Numbered from the stretch's first letter, positions 15,301-24,525 are shown. The stretch is 64,000 nt of DNA from Streptomyces griseoruber (GCF_001514205.1 NZ_KQ948775.1:233891-297890); one strand, 5' to 3'. Notes: generated from the sequence alone by a model not told the origin. A program made the numbers and translations.

Positions 15301-15337
15301 GGAACCCGTACGGACGCACACGGAAGGAGCGGAGGAC

Positions 15338-16105
15338 GTGAGCTACTCCGTAGGACAGGTCGCCGGATTCGCCGGGATCACGGTGCGCACCCTGCACCAC
15401 TACGACGAGATCGGCCTGCTCGTCCCCGGCGACCGCAGCCACGCGGGCCACCGGCGCTACGACGACACCGACCTCGACCGGCTCCAGCAGATCCTGTTCT
15501 ACCGCGAGCTCGGCTTCCCGCTCGAAGAGGTCGCCGCCCTGCTCGACGACCCGGCCGCGGACCCGCGCGCGCATCTGCGCCGGCAGCACGAACTGCTGAC
15601 CGCCCGGATCGAGAAGCTGCGGAAGATGGCGGCGGCCGTGGAACACGCCATGGAGGCACGCACGATGGGCATCAACCTCACACCCGAGGAGAAGTTCGAG
15701 GTCTTCGGCGACAAGGACCCCGAGCAGTACGCCGAGGAGGCGGAGGCGCGCTGGGGCGGCACCGGGACCTACGCCGAGTCGCAGCGCCGGGCCGCCCGCT
15801 ACACGAAGGACGACTGGAAACGCATCCAGGCCGAGGTCGACGCCTGGAACGAGCGGTACGCCGCCCTGATGGCCGCCGGTGAGCCGCCCACCGGGGAGAC
15901 GGCCATGGACCTGGCCGAGGAGCACCGGCGCCACATCGGCACCTGGTACTTCGACTGCCCGTACGCGATGCACCGCTGCCTGGGGGAGATGTACGTCTCC
16001 GACGAGCGCTTCAGGGCGTTCTACGACTCCGTGCGGCCCGGCCTCGCCGCGCACCTGGAGGAGGCCATCCGGGCGAACGCGGACCGAGGCGGCTCGAACG
16101 GCTGA
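15338..16105 (+). CDS. tipA: TipA-like MerR regulator with thiopeptide-binding TipAS domain
   Basis: The protein has 255 residues from a GTG with GGAAGGAG upstream. The N-terminal MerR helix-turn-helix is YSVGQVAGFAGITVRTLHHY, then SHAGHRRYDDTDLDRLQQIL. A dimerisation helix follows. Residues 110-250 are the TipAS domain (MGINLTPEEKFEVFGDKDP; YFDCPYAMHRCLGEMYV). Both cysteines of the YxDCxYxMHxCLGEMY segment, one of which links covalently to thiostrepton-class antibiotics in TipA, are retained. An internal ATG (MGINLTPEEKFEVF) could give the short TipAS form, as in S. lividans. It is expected to activate its own promoter when a thiopeptide is bound. Confidence 0.93.
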   Translation: MSYSVGQVAGFAGITVRTLHHYDEIGLLVPGDRSHAGHRRYDDTDLDRLQQILFYRELGFPLEEVAALLDDPAADPRAHLRRQHELLTARIEKLRKMAAAVEHAMEARTMGINLTPEEKFEVFGDKDPEQYAEEAEARWGGTGTYAESQRRAARYTKDDWKRIQAEVDAWNERYAALMAAGEPPTGETAMDLAEEHRRHIGTWYFDCPYAMHRCLGEMYVSDERFRAFYDSVRPGLAAHLEEAIRANADRGGSNG

Positions 16106-16125
16106 CGCCCGACCCGGCCCGGGGC

Positions 16126-16491
16126 TCAGTCCCGGGCCAGGACCACCGCGGTCCCGTACGCGCACACCTCGGTGCCCACGTCCGCCGCCTCGGTCACGTC
16201 GAAGCGGAACATCAGCACGCCGTTGGCGCCCCGCGCGCGTGCCTGCTCGACGAGCCGCTCCATGGCCTGGTTGCGGGTCTGCACCAGCGTCTTGGTCAGC
16301 CCTTTGAGCTCACCGCCGATCATCGACTTCAGACCCGCGCCGATCTGGCTGCCGATGTGCCGTGAACGCACGGTCAGCCCGAAGACCTCGCCGAGGACCT
16401 CCTGCACCCGGAACCCGGGCACATCGTTGGTGGTGACGACCAGTACGTCCGGCTCGGGCCCCTGGCCGCCGCCGAAATCATCGATGCCCAT
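16126..16491 (-). CDS. YbjQ/UPF0145 family protein
   Basis: The protein has 121 residues. The family pattern is visible as VLVVTTNDVPGFRVQEVLGE, then LVEQARARGANGVLMFRFDV and VCAYGTAVV. UPF0145 proteins form pentamers and are sometimes labelled heavy-metal-binding, but their function is unsettled. The frame stays open further upstream on the minus strand but only as antisense of dedA. The ATG at 16491 begins the conserved region; no good ribosome binding site is seen, and AAAGCT ends 6 bases upstream. Confidence 0.85.
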   Translation of the reverse strand: MGIDDFGGGQGPEPDVLVVTTNDVPGFRVQEVLGEVFGLTVRSRHIGSQIGAGLKSMIGGELKGLTKTLVQTRNQAMERLVEQARARGANGVLMFRFDVTEAADVGTEVCAYGTAVVLARD

Positions 16492-16629
16492 GTTCACAGC
16501 TTTGACCGGGGAGGGGCACAGTGCATCCTGGGGGAAGCCCTGGGAACCTGGTCCTGTGGCGCTGCGTTGATAGTTTGGGGCGGTCCCGCCGCCGCACCGA
16601 CCGCCCTCACCCCTCAGGAGCCCAAAACC

Positions 16630-17484
16630 GTGACGACCCTTGCCCTCGGACCGAGCTGGCTGGACCCCGACTACCTGCTCGACTCGTTCGGCATCTGGGG
16701 TCTGCTGCTCATCGTCTTCGCGGAGTCCGGCCTGCTCATCGGCTTCTTCCTGCCGGGTGACTCCCTGCTGTTCACGGCCGGCCTGCTGATCACCTCGAAC
16801 CAGCTGGACTTCCCGCTGTGGGGCGCGGTCGCGCTGATCTGCGTCGCCGCGATCCTGGGCGACCAGGCGGGCTACATGTTCGGCAAGAAGGTGGGCCCGT
16901 CCCTCTTCAGCCGCCCCGACTCCCGCCTGTTCAAGCAGGAGAACGTCACCAAGGCGCACGAGTTCTTCGAGAAGCACGGCCCGAAGTCCCTGATCCTGGC
17001 CCGCTTCGTGCCCATCGTGCGGACGTTCACGCCGATCATCGCCGGCGTCAGCGGCATGAAGTACCGCTCGTTCCTGGTCTTCAACATCATCGGCGGCGTC
17101 CTGTGGGGCGCGGGCGTCACCCTCCTCGGCTCCTGGCTCGGCAACATCGACTTCGTCAAGAAGAACATCGAGGCGATGCTCATCCTGATCGTCCTCCTCT
17201 CGGTGGTCCCGATCGTCATCGAGTTCCTGCGGGCCCGCTCCCAGGCCAAGAAGAACCCGCCCCGGCAGCAGCCCCCGGCCCCCGAGCAGCAGCAGCCGTA
17301 CCAGCCCCCGTACCCGGTCATGGACGACGCGACGACCCAGCTCCGCCGCATCGACGACCACCAGCCCCCGCAGAACGACTACTACGCCCAGCAGCAGCCG
17401 CAGCCCTACGCCAACGACTACTACGGCGGCCAGCAGCAGTACCCCCCGCAGCAGTACCCGCACAACCAGAACCAGGGCTACTGA
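16630..17484 (+). CDS. DedA-family membrane protein
   Basis: The protein has 284 residues from the GTG at 16630, with AGGAG 9 bases upstream. DedA features include FAESGLLIGFFLPGDSLLFT, the arginine motif RFVPIVRTFTPIIAGVSGMK, and GGVLWGAGVTLLGSWLG. At least four hydrophobic segments are present. DedA proteins are flippases or transporters for undecaprenyl phosphate or phosphatidylethanolamine. The last 65 residues are a Gln/Pro/Tyr-rich tail, probably a disordered cytoplasmic extension. Confidence 0.9.
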   Translation: MTTLALGPSWLDPDYLLDSFGIWGLLLIVFAESGLLIGFFLPGDSLLFTAGLLITSNQLDFPLWGAVALICVAAILGDQAGYMFGKKVGPSLFSRPDSRLFKQENVTKAHEFFEKHGPKSLILARFVPIVRTFTPIIAGVSGMKYRSFLVFNIIGGVLWGAGVTLLGSWLGNIDFVKKNIEAMLILIVLLSVVPIVIEFLRARSQAKKNPPRQQPPAPEQQQPYQPPYPVMDDATTQLRRIDDHQPPQNDYYAQQQPQPYANDYYGGQQQYPPQQYPHNQNQGY

Positions 17485-17509
17485 CAGCACCCCGACAGGG
17501 GCGCGGGGA

Positions 17510-19102
17510 TCAGAAGCCCCGCGTCCTCTTTGCCGCCCTGCGCTTCTCAGGTGACCCGATCCGCAGAAACAGCCGGGACACCTCCGACCCCAGATTCACC
17601 CCGATGGCGATGGCCATGGCCAGAGCGGCCGCCTTGGTGAGCGACCCCACCCCCTCGTCCACCTCGTTCTGCGCGATCGCCAGCAGCCCGAAATAGACGG
17701 CCGACCCCGGCAGCAGGGGCCCGATCGCCGCGGTGGTGTACGGCAGCGCCGAGGCGAACCGGTACCGCGCGAGGAGCTGCCCGAACAGGCCGACCACGCC
17801 CGCCGCGACGGCAGTGGAGGCCACGGGCGAGATCCCGCCGGTGTAGTGCATCGCGCCGTACACGCACCAGGCCACACCCCCGTTCAGGGTGACGGCCAGC
17901 ACGGTGGATCGTTCCTGCTGGAGCAGGACGGCGAAGGTGAGCGACAGCAGCATCGAGGAGCAGATCTGCCACAGCGGCCGGTTGCTGCCGCCCAGGACCG
18001 CGTCGGGGTTGAGCCGGGCACCCAGCTGGACGCCGACGTAGAGCATCACCAGCACCCCGACGACGATGCCCACGAACAGGTACATGACCTCCAGCAGGCG
18101 GGCCGCGGCCGTGATGTAGAAGCCGGTCAGCCCGTCCTGGACGCCCGCCACCAGCGCCCGCCCCGGCAGCAGCGCGAACAGGCCGCCGGTGATGACCGCG
18201 GACGCCTTCACGTCGACGTGCGTCAGCGTCAGCACGATGCCCATCGCGACCGAGGGCATCGCGGCGACCAGGAACTGGTAGAACTCCGGCAGCCCGCGCC
18301 CCGCGCACAGCCACGCCAGCCGGTCGCCGAGCATCGCGCCCACCAGCGCCGCCACGAACACCACGGCGTCACCGCCGACCAGCACCGAGGCCGCCCCCGC
18401 GAGCAGCCCGCTCGCCCCGGTCAGCACCCAGGTCGGATACGGATGCCGGTTGCGCCGGATCTCGGCGAGCCGCCGGTAGGCCTCCTCCAGGGAGACCTGG
18501 GTCTCCGGGTCGCTCAGATCGTCCACGAGCCGGAAGACGGCCGCCAGCCGCGTGTAGTCGGTGCCCCGGCGGCGCACCGTCCGGGACGCCGTCACCGGGT
18601 CCTCCACCAGCGAGGGCTGGTACGAGATCGACAGCAGCGTGAAGGTGACGGTCGGCTCGCAGCGGTCCAGGCCGTAGGAGCGGCACACCGCGAACATCGC
18701 GGCCTCCACGTCCTCCGCGCCCTCCCCGCCCGCCAGCAGCAGCTCGCCGATGCGCAGCGTCAGGTCGAGCACGCGCGGGACGGCCGGACCGCCCTCCTCC
18801 GCCCTCCCGACCGGCTCCGGCGCGGGCCGCTCCGTCACCGGCATCCGCAGCATCGTGCGCATCCGGTCCTGCCAGGGCACGTCCTTGGTCAGGCTCACCA
18901 CCGGCATCCCGCCGGGGGGCGTGAACGCGGGCGGGGCGCTGCGCGCGCTGTACGTGCTCGGCCGGCTGAACGCCGAGCCCTCCGCCTCCGGGGCGGGCGG
19001 GACCTCCACCCCCTCCGGGACGGCGAACTCGGAGGTCACCTCGGGGTCATAGGGCCCCCTCGCCTCGTCCGACTGCGGCTTGCGGTCCTCCGCCTCCGTC
19101 AC
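17510..19102 (-). CDS. Threonine/serine exporter family protein (ThrE-like)
   Basis: The protein has 530 residues from a GTG with AGGGAG upstream. A disordered Pro/Glu-rich N-terminus (about 110 residues) precedes the ThrE domain: RVLDLTLRIGELLLAGGEGA, the hydrolase-like DYTRLAAVFRLVDDLSD segment, then about ten hydrophobic membrane helices (WVLTGASGLLAGAASVLVGG; GLFALLPGRALVAGVQDGL). ThrE exports threonine and serine by proton-motive force in Corynebacterium. It is likely single-gene transcribed, between dedA (convergent) and ppa. Confidence 0.87.
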   Translation of the reverse strand: MTEAEDRKPQSDEARGPYDPEVTSEFAVPEGVEVPPAPEAEGSAFSRPSTYSARSAPPAFTPPGGMPVVSLTKDVPWQDRMRTMLRMPVTERPAPEPVGRAEEGGPAVPRVLDLTLRIGELLLAGGEGAEDVEAAMFAVCRSYGLDRCEPTVTFTLLSISYQPSLVEDPVTASRTVRRRGTDYTRLAAVFRLVDDLSDPETQVSLEEAYRRLAEIRRNRHPYPTWVLTGASGLLAGAASVLVGGDAVVFVAALVGAMLGDRLAWLCAGRGLPEFYQFLVAAMPSVAMGIVLTLTHVDVKASAVITGGLFALLPGRALVAGVQDGLTGFYITAAARLLEVMYLFVGIVVGVLVMLYVGVQLGARLNPDAVLGGSNRPLWQICSSMLLSLTFAVLLQQERSTVLAVTLNGGVAWCVYGAMHYTGGISPVASTAVAAGVVGLFGQLLARYRFASALPYTTAAIGPLLPGSAVYFGLLAIAQNEVDEGVGSLTKAAALAMAIAIGVNLGSEVSRLFLRIGSPEKRRAAKRTRGF

Positions 19103-19163
19103 TGAGAAACGCTCCCTGAACGACGCCTTCCGTGTGCCTCAGTATGCGCACGGACACGCGAAA

Positions 19164-19189
19164 GGGCCGCACGCGTGCGCGTACGGCCC
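19164..19189. terminator. Terminator hairpin downstream of ppa
   Basis: GGGCCG-C-ACGCG and CGCGT-A-CGGCCC form an 11-bp stem with one mismatch and a two-base loop. It lies just past the ppa stop on the minus strand and before thrE. Confidence 0.6.
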
Positions 19190-19217
19190 CTCGACGCGGG
19201 GTGATCAAGCCACGGGG

Positions 19218-19709
19218 TCAGTGACCGCCCTGGTCCTTGAAGCGCTTGTACGACCGCTCGATCTCGGCCTCGGCGTCGGTGCGGCCGACCCAGTCGGCGC
19301 CCTCGACGGACTTGCCGGGCTCCAGGTCCTTGTAGACCTCGAAGAAGTGCTGGATCTCCAGGCGGTCGAACTCCGACACGTGGTGGATGTCGCGCAGGTG
19401 CTCCACGCGCGGGTCCGTCGCCGGGACGCACAGCAGCTTGTCGTCGCCGCCGGCCTCGTCCGTCATCCGGAACATGCCGATCGCGCGGCAGCGGATCAGA
19501 CAGCCCGGGAAGGTGGGCTCGTCCAGGATGACGAGCGCGTCCAGCGGGTCGCCGTCCTCGCCGAGGGTGTTCTCGACGAAGCCGTAGTCGGTCGGGTAGG
19601 CGGTCGAGGTGAAGAGTCGACGGTCCAGGCGGATCCGACCCGTCTCGTGGTCCACCTCGTACTTGTTGCGCGAACCCTTCGGGATCTCGATCGTGACGTC
19701 GAACTCCAC
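19218..19709 (-). CDS. ppa: Inorganic pyrophosphatase
   Basis: The protein has 163 residues from a GTG with GGAGGAG 6 bases upstream; an ATG 15 bases earlier overlaps that site and is rejected. It is a family I soluble pyrophosphatase: EIPKGSRNKYEVDHETGRIR, YPTDYGFVENTLGEDGDPLD (with the catalytic DGDPLD aspartates) and the third metal-binding region ATDPRVEHLRD. It hydrolyses pyrophosphate to phosphate, pulling biosynthetic reactions forward. It is divergent from the DacB-type peptidase. Confidence 0.95.
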   Translation of the reverse strand: MEFDVTIEIPKGSRNKYEVDHETGRIRLDRRLFTSTAYPTDYGFVENTLGEDGDPLDALVILDEPTFPGCLIRCRAIGMFRMTDEAGGDDKLLCVPATDPRVEHLRDIHHVSEFDRLEIQHFFEVYKDLEPGKSVEGADWVGRTDAEAEIERSYKRFKDQGGH

Positions 19710-19794
19710 CGGTGGCTCCTCCATGATCAGCACATAGTTCTGGTGGTTAAGTGTCCCTCACGCAGGTGGGTGATCGCGAAAGGGGCTGGTGGTC

Positions 19795-21450
19795 GTGCCA
19801 GAGCTGAGGCCTTGGCGAGCCGCGAGACCGCATGTGGTGCGGATCACGGACGCCGTACGACCGCGTCTGGCACGTGCCGCAGGGATCGTACGGCCCTCCC
19901 TCGCGCGCGTCGCGGGGGCCGCCGCGCCGCAGGTCGCACGGCTGACGCGGGCGGCCGGTCCCCAGCTCGCGCGGATCACGAAGGCCGGTCCGCACGCCGG
20001 TTCCTGGCGGTACACCGCGGGTGCGGCGACCGCCGGTCTGGCGCTGGCCGCGGGCGTGGTGACCGCCGCCGGCCCCTGGGACGGCACCGGTCAGCGTACG
20101 GCCGAGCGGGACCGGGCAGTCGCCCTGGACCACACGGGTGGCGCAGATCACGGCCGTAAGGATGATTCGTCCGGTACGTCCACCGCTGCCGCCGGGGCAC
20201 CCAGGCCCGCCCCCAGCGCCGCCTCCGTCCTCACCGGCCTCGGGGGCGCCGCCGGCACCGTGAAGTCGGCCCCGGACGCCCTGCCCACCACCACCGGCCT
20301 CAAGGCCGTCCTGGACCGCCTGCTCGCCGACCCGGCCCTCGGCGCCCGGCACACCGCCGCCGTCGTCGACGTGGCCACCGGCAAGCGCCTGTACGGCTCC
20401 GGGGCCGACACGGCGCTCACCCCGGCCTCCACCACCAAGATCGCCACCGCCGTCGCCGCGCTCTCCGCGATGGGCCCCGACCACCGCCTCACCACCCGCG
20501 CCGCCCTCGAACCCGACACCAGGGAACTCGTCCTGGTCGGCGGCGGCGACCCCACCCTGACCGCCCGCGAGGACGCCCAGGGCTGGGCCAGTCTGCGCAC
20601 CCTCGCCGCGGCCACCGCCAAGACCCTCAAGGCGCGCGGTGTCACCCAGGTGACCCTCTCGTACGACACGACCCTCTTCGCCGGCGCGCAGATTCACCCC
20701 ATCGGGGTCAACCCCAACCTCGCGCCCGTCACCGCGCTGAGCGCCGACGAAGGCCGCACCGACGACTCCACCAGCGGACCCGTGACCCGGGTGAGCGACC
20801 CGGCCGCCGACGCCACCCGCAAGTTCGCCGCGTTCCTGGCGGCCGACGGCATCACGTCCTCGGCCCCCGGCCCCTCCAAGGCCACCACGCGCGCGGAGAC
20901 ACTCGCCACCGTCTCCTCGCCCCCGCTGTCCACGGTGATCGAACGCATGCTCACCAACAGCGACAACGACATCGCCGAGGCCCTCGCCCGTCAGACCGCC
21001 GTCGCGACCGGCGTACGCGCCGACTTCGCCGGCGGCGGCAAGGCCGTCCGGGCCCGGCTCGACAAGCTCGGCCTGCCCGTGACCGGCGCCGTCTTCAAGG
21101 ACGGCAGCGGGCTCGACCGCGCGGACCGCCTCACCGCGAACCTGCTCACCGCCCTCCTCGCCAAGGCCGGCGACCCCGGCCTCCCCGCACTGCGCCCCGT
21201 CCTCACCGGACTGCCCGTCGCCGGCTTCACCGGCACCCTCAGCACCCGCTACACCGACGGGGCCGCCGGTGTCGTACGGGCCAAGACCGGCACCCTGACC
21301 GGCGTGAACACCCTCGCCGGCACGGTCGTCGACCAGGACGGCCGCCTCCTCGCCTTCGCCCTGCTCACCTCCGACACCACCGACCCGACGGCGGCCCAGA
21401 CCGCCCTGGACAAGGCCGCGACGGCACTGGCGGGCTGCGGCTGCCGGTGA
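19795..21450 (+). CDS. dacB: D-alanyl-D-alanine carboxypeptidase/endopeptidase (PBP4, family S13) with repeat-containing cytoplasmic head
   Basis: The protein has 551 residues; AAAGGGG lies 9 bases before the GTG at 19795. The active-site motifs are ASTTKIA (SxxK), TNSDNDIAE (SxN) and RAKTGTLTG (KTG). It trims peptidoglycan cross-links outside the membrane. The N-terminus is unusual: five tandem 11-residue repeats (residues about 11-65: RPHVVRITDAV, RPRLARAAGIV, RPSLARVAGAA, APQVARLTRAA, GPQLARITKAG) precede a single membrane anchor (about 73-92). The repeats are basic and amphipathic, so they probably lie in the cytoplasm or on the inner membrane surface. It is followed by the DUF2342, tilS, hpt and ftsH genes. 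Confidence 0.9.
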   Translation: MPELRPWRAARPHVVRITDAVRPRLARAAGIVRPSLARVAGAAAPQVARLTRAAGPQLARITKAGPHAGSWRYTAGAATAGLALAAGVVTAAGPWDGTGQRTAERDRAVALDHTGGADHGRKDDSSGTSTAAAGAPRPAPSAASVLTGLGGAAGTVKSAPDALPTTTGLKAVLDRLLADPALGARHTAAVVDVATGKRLYGSGADTALTPASTTKIATAVAALSAMGPDHRLTTRAALEPDTRELVLVGGGDPTLTAREDAQGWASLRTLAAATAKTLKARGVTQVTLSYDTTLFAGAQIHPIGVNPNLAPVTALSADEGRTDDSTSGPVTRVSDPAADATRKFAAFLAADGITSSAPGPSKATTRAETLATVSSPPLSTVIERMLTNSDNDIAEALARQTAVATGVRADFAGGGKAVRARLDKLGLPVTGAVFKDGSGLDRADRLTANLLTALLAKAGDPGLPALRPVLTGLPVAGFTGTLSTRYTDGAAGVVRAKTGTLTGVNTLAGTVVDQDGRLLAFALLTSDTTDPTAAQTALDKAATALAGCGCR

Positions 21451-21529
21451 GGGACGCCCGACCCTGACGTATCCCTGATCCACCCCTCGCGGCCTGCCCC
21501 AACCGGGACCGAGCACGTACGGTTGACGC

Positions 21530-22663
21530 ATGACGAGCATCGGTGGTGCTGCTTCTGCTGGGATGGTCGACTGGAATCTCGCGGTCGCGACCGCGACCCG
21601 GCTGGTACGGCCGGGCCCCGAGGTCAGCCGGGACGAGGCCCGGACCGTCGTCGCGGAACTGCGCCGGCACGCCAAGGCCTCCGAGCACCACGTCCGCGGT
21701 TTCACCCGCATGGGCACCGAGGACACCCACGACACGCCGATCCTGGTCGTCGACCGCCCCGGCTGGGTCCGGGCGAACGTCGCCGGGTTCCGGGAGATCC
21801 TCAAGCCCCTCCTGGACAAGATGCAGGAGCGCCGCGGCGGCACCACGGGCGGCGCGGTCCTCGGCGCCGTCGGCGGCAAGGTCACCGGCGTCGAACTCGG
21901 CATGCTGCTGTCGTTCCTCGCCTCCCGCGTCCTCGGGCAGTACGAGACCTTCGCCCCCGCCACCCGCGAACTCCCCGCCGGCGCCAAGAACGGCGGCCGG
22001 CTGCTGCTCGTCGCGCCCAACATCGTCCACGTGGAGCGCGAACTCGACGTCGCCCCCCACGACTTCCGCCTCTGGGTCTGCCTGCACGAGGAGACGCACC
22101 GCACCCAGTTCTCCGCCGTGCCCTGGCTGCGCGACCACCTGGAGGGCGAGATCCAGTCGTTCCTCGGGGAGACCGACGTCGACCCCATGACCTTCCTCGA
22201 GCGCTTCCGCGAGGCCGCCCAGTCCCTCGCCGGCGGCCGCCCCGAGGGCGAGGAGGACGACGGCGGCCGCTCCCTCGTCGAGCTCGTGCAGACCCCGGCC
22301 CAGCGGGAGATCCTCGCCCGCCTCACCGCCGTGATGTCCCTCCTGGAGGGCCACGCCGACTTCGTCATGGACGGCGTCGGCCCCGACGTGGTGCCGACCG
22401 TCTCCGAGATCCGCGAGAAGTTCCAGCAGCGCCGCGCCAAGGGCGCCTCCCGGCTGGACATCACCCTGCGCAAACTGCTCGGCCTGGACGCCAAACTCCG
22501 CCAGTACAAGGACGGCGAGCGCTTCGTGCGGTCCGTCGTCGACCAGGTCGGCATGGACGGCTTCAACCGTGTGTGGACCTCCCCCAACACGCTCCCCACC
22601 AAGGCCGAGATCGCCAAACCCGCGGACTGGGTCGCACGGGTGCACCGCAAGGCCGATTCCTGA
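21530..22663 (+). CDS. DUF2342 zinc-dependent metalloprotease-like protein
   Basis: The protein has 377 residues. The family is recognisable from VDWNLAVATATRLVRPGPEV, the metal-binding HEETHRTQF (HExxH, about residue 187), and LLEGHADFVMDGVGPDVVP, where the histidine/glutamate of EGHADFVMD may complete the site. Members are also labelled coenzyme F420 biosynthesis-associated. The usual neighbourhood between dac and tilS is conserved. The ATG lies 6 bases after TACGGT with no ribosome binding site, so it is probably leaderless. The substrate is unknown. Confidence 0.85.
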   Translation: MTSIGGAASAGMVDWNLAVATATRLVRPGPEVSRDEARTVVAELRRHAKASEHHVRGFTRMGTEDTHDTPILVVDRPGWVRANVAGFREILKPLLDKMQERRGGTTGGAVLGAVGGKVTGVELGMLLSFLASRVLGQYETFAPATRELPAGAKNGGRLLLVAPNIVHVERELDVAPHDFRLWVCLHEETHRTQFSAVPWLRDHLEGEIQSFLGETDVDPMTFLERFREAAQSLAGGRPEGEEDDGGRSLVELVQTPAQREILARLTAVMSLLEGHADFVMDGVGPDVVPTVSEIREKFQQRRAKGASRLDITLRKLLGLDAKLRQYKDGERFVRSVVDQVGMDGFNRVWTSPNTLPTKAEIAKPADWVARVHRKADS

Positions 22664-22866
22664 CCGCGCACCGCGCCCCCGCGGAACACCGTGGACCGGA
22701 TGCGGCCCACGGCAGGCAAACGCCCCTTCAATCACCCGTCCGAGGGACCGTGAGCCCTCGACAGGCGTGCGATGCTCGAGGAGCGGCCCGGTTCTGTCAC
22801 CATCTACACACTCTGAGTGACCGACCTCGGGCTCACCCCCCGAACTCTTCTTGAAGGGAACCGGAC

Positions 22867-23910
22867 ATGGGTCCCCATCCAGCGGTCGCGGCGATACGCC
22901 TGGCGGTCCGCCGCGTCCTCCACGACATCCTCAACGACCACCGGCCCGCCGGCCCGCCCACCGGCGCCCTCGTCCCGGCGCCGTACACGCGCCCGACCGC
23001 GCCCCTCGTCCTCGTGGCGTGCTCCGGCGGCGCCGACTCCATGGCGCTCGCCTCCGCACTCGCCTTCGAGGCCCCCCGGCTCGGCATCCGCGCCGGCGGC
23101 GTCACCATCGACCACGGCCTCCAGCACGGCTCCGACCTGCGCGCCGCGGAAGTCGTCCTGCGCCTGCGCGAAATCGGCCTCGACCCCGTCGAGTCCACCG
23201 CCGTGACCGTCGGCCGCGACGGCGGACCCGAGGCCGCGGCCCGCGACGCCCGCTACGCCGCCCTCGACGCCGCCAGCGAACGCCACGGCGCCGCCGCGGT
23301 CCTCCTCGGCCACACCCGCGACGACCAGGCCGAGACGGTCCTCCTCGGGCTCGCCCGCGGCTCCGGCATCCGCTCCCTGTCCGGAATGGCCGCGGTCTCG
23401 GGGGCCGGCGGCCGTTACCGCCGCCCCTTCCTCGAACTCGACCGGCAGACCGCCCGCAAGGCGTGCCTGGTCCAGTCCCTGCCCGTCTGGGACGACCCGC
23501 ACAACGCCGACCCGGCCTACACCCGCTCCCGGCTGCGCCACGAAGGCCTGCCCGCCCTGGAGAAGGCCCTCGGCAAGGGCGTCGTCGAGGCACTCGCCCG
23601 GACGGCCCAGCTCTCCCGCGACGACGCCGACGCCCTCGACGCCTGGGCCCGCCGCGCCGAGGACTCCGTACGGGACGCGACGGGCCTCCTGGAGTGCGCC
23701 AAGCTCTACGCCCTGCCGCCCGCCGTCCGCCGCCGCATCCTGCGCCGCGCCGCCATCGAGGCGGGCGCGCCGGCCGGTTCCCTCTTCGCGCGGCACATCG
23801 AGGAGGTCGACCGGCTGATCACCGGCTGGCGCGGCCAGGGAGCCATCAATCTCCCCGGCAAGGTCGTGGCCCAGCGGCAGGGTGGCAGACTGGTGATTCG
23901 GCAAGGCTGA
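22867..23910 (+). CDS. tilS: tRNA(Ile)-lysidine synthase
   Basis: The protein has 347 residues with the N-type PP-loop ATP motif ACSGGADSMALA (about residues 51-62). Further motifs are TIDHGLQHGSDLRAAEV and LLGHTRDDQAETVLLGLARG, and the C-terminal TilS region follows. It attaches lysine to C34 of the AUA-reading tRNA, an essential step for decoding. GGGAA precedes the ATG. It lies directly upstream of hpt, as in most bacteria. Confidence 0.93.
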   Translation: MGPHPAVAAIRLAVRRVLHDILNDHRPAGPPTGALVPAPYTRPTAPLVLVACSGGADSMALASALAFEAPRLGIRAGGVTIDHGLQHGSDLRAAEVVLRLREIGLDPVESTAVTVGRDGGPEAAARDARYAALDAASERHGAAAVLLGHTRDDQAETVLLGLARGSGIRSLSGMAAVSGAGGRYRRPFLELDRQTARKACLVQSLPVWDDPHNADPAYTRSRLRHEGLPALEKALGKGVVEALARTAQLSRDDADALDAWARRAEDSVRDATGLLECAKLYALPPAVRRRILRRAAIEAGAPAGSLFARHIEEVDRLITGWRGQGAINLPGKVVAQRQGGRLVIRQG

Positions 23911-23915
23911 TTCCC

Positions 23916-23935
23916 GACCCTCCGCACGGAGGGTC
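23916..23935. terminator. Short hairpin between tilS and hpt
   Basis: GACCCTCCG and CGGAGGGTC form a perfect 9-bp stem with a two-base loop. It may be a weak terminator or attenuator between tilS and hpt. Confidence 0.45.
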
Positions 23936-23964
23936 CGGGCCGGCCGGTGGGACGACCGAAAGTG

Positions 23965-24525
23965 ATGCGGGTGGACGCGAAAGACATGGGTGCCGACCTC
24001 CAGCAGGTGCTCATCACCAAGGAAGAGATCGACGCGAAGCTGGCTGAGCTGGCCGCGAAGATCGACGCGGAGTACGAGGGCAAGGACCTGCTGATCGTCG
24101 GTGTGCTCAAGGGCGCGGTGATGGTCATGGCCGACCTCGCCCGGGCGCTGTCCACCCCCGTCACCATGGACTGGATGGCCGTCTCGTCGTACGGCGCGGG
24201 CACCCAGTCCTCCGGTGTCGTGCGGATCCTCAAGGACCTCGACACCGACATCAAGGGCCGGCACGTCCTGATCGTCGAGGACATCATCGACTCCGGGCTG
24301 ACCCTGTCCTGGCTGATCAACAACCTCGGCTCGCGCGAGCCCGAGTCGCTGAAGATCTGCACCCTGCTGCGCAAGCCGGACGCGGCGAAGGTCGCCATCG
24401 AGGTCGAGTGGGTCGGCTTCGACATCCCCAACGAATTCGTCGTCGGCTACGGCCTCGACTACGCCGAGAAGTACCGCAATCTCCCGTTCGTCGGTACGCT
24501 CGCGCCCCACGTCTACGGCGGCTGA
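23965..24525 (+). CDS. hpt: Hypoxanthine phosphoribosyltransferase
   Basis: The protein has 186 residues from the ATG at 23965; GTG at 23971 (GAAAG 9 bases upstream) and GTG at 23947 are alternatives. The PRPP-binding loop HVLIVEDIIDSGLTLSWL, the LIVGVLKGAVMVMADL segment and the flexible loop SSYGAGTQSSG are typical. It salvages hypoxanthine and guanine to IMP and GMP. The tilS-hpt-ftsH order is conserved widely; in some bacteria the three products interact. Confidence 0.93.
   Translation: MRVDAKDMGADLQQVLITKEEIDAKLAELAAKIDAEYEGKDLLIVGVLKGAVMVMADLARALSTPVTMDWMAVSSYGAGTQSSGVVRILKDLDTDIKGRHVLIVEDIIDSGLTLSWLINNLGSREPESLKICTLLRKPDAAKVAIEVEWVGFDIPNEFVVGYGLDYAEKYRNLPFVGTLAPHVYGG

Noticed and set aside
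13385..16165. Long leftward open frame spanning padR, gadB and tipA
   Set aside because: It crosses the MITE-like element and the opposite strand of tipA and matches no protein family; gadB is in another frame.
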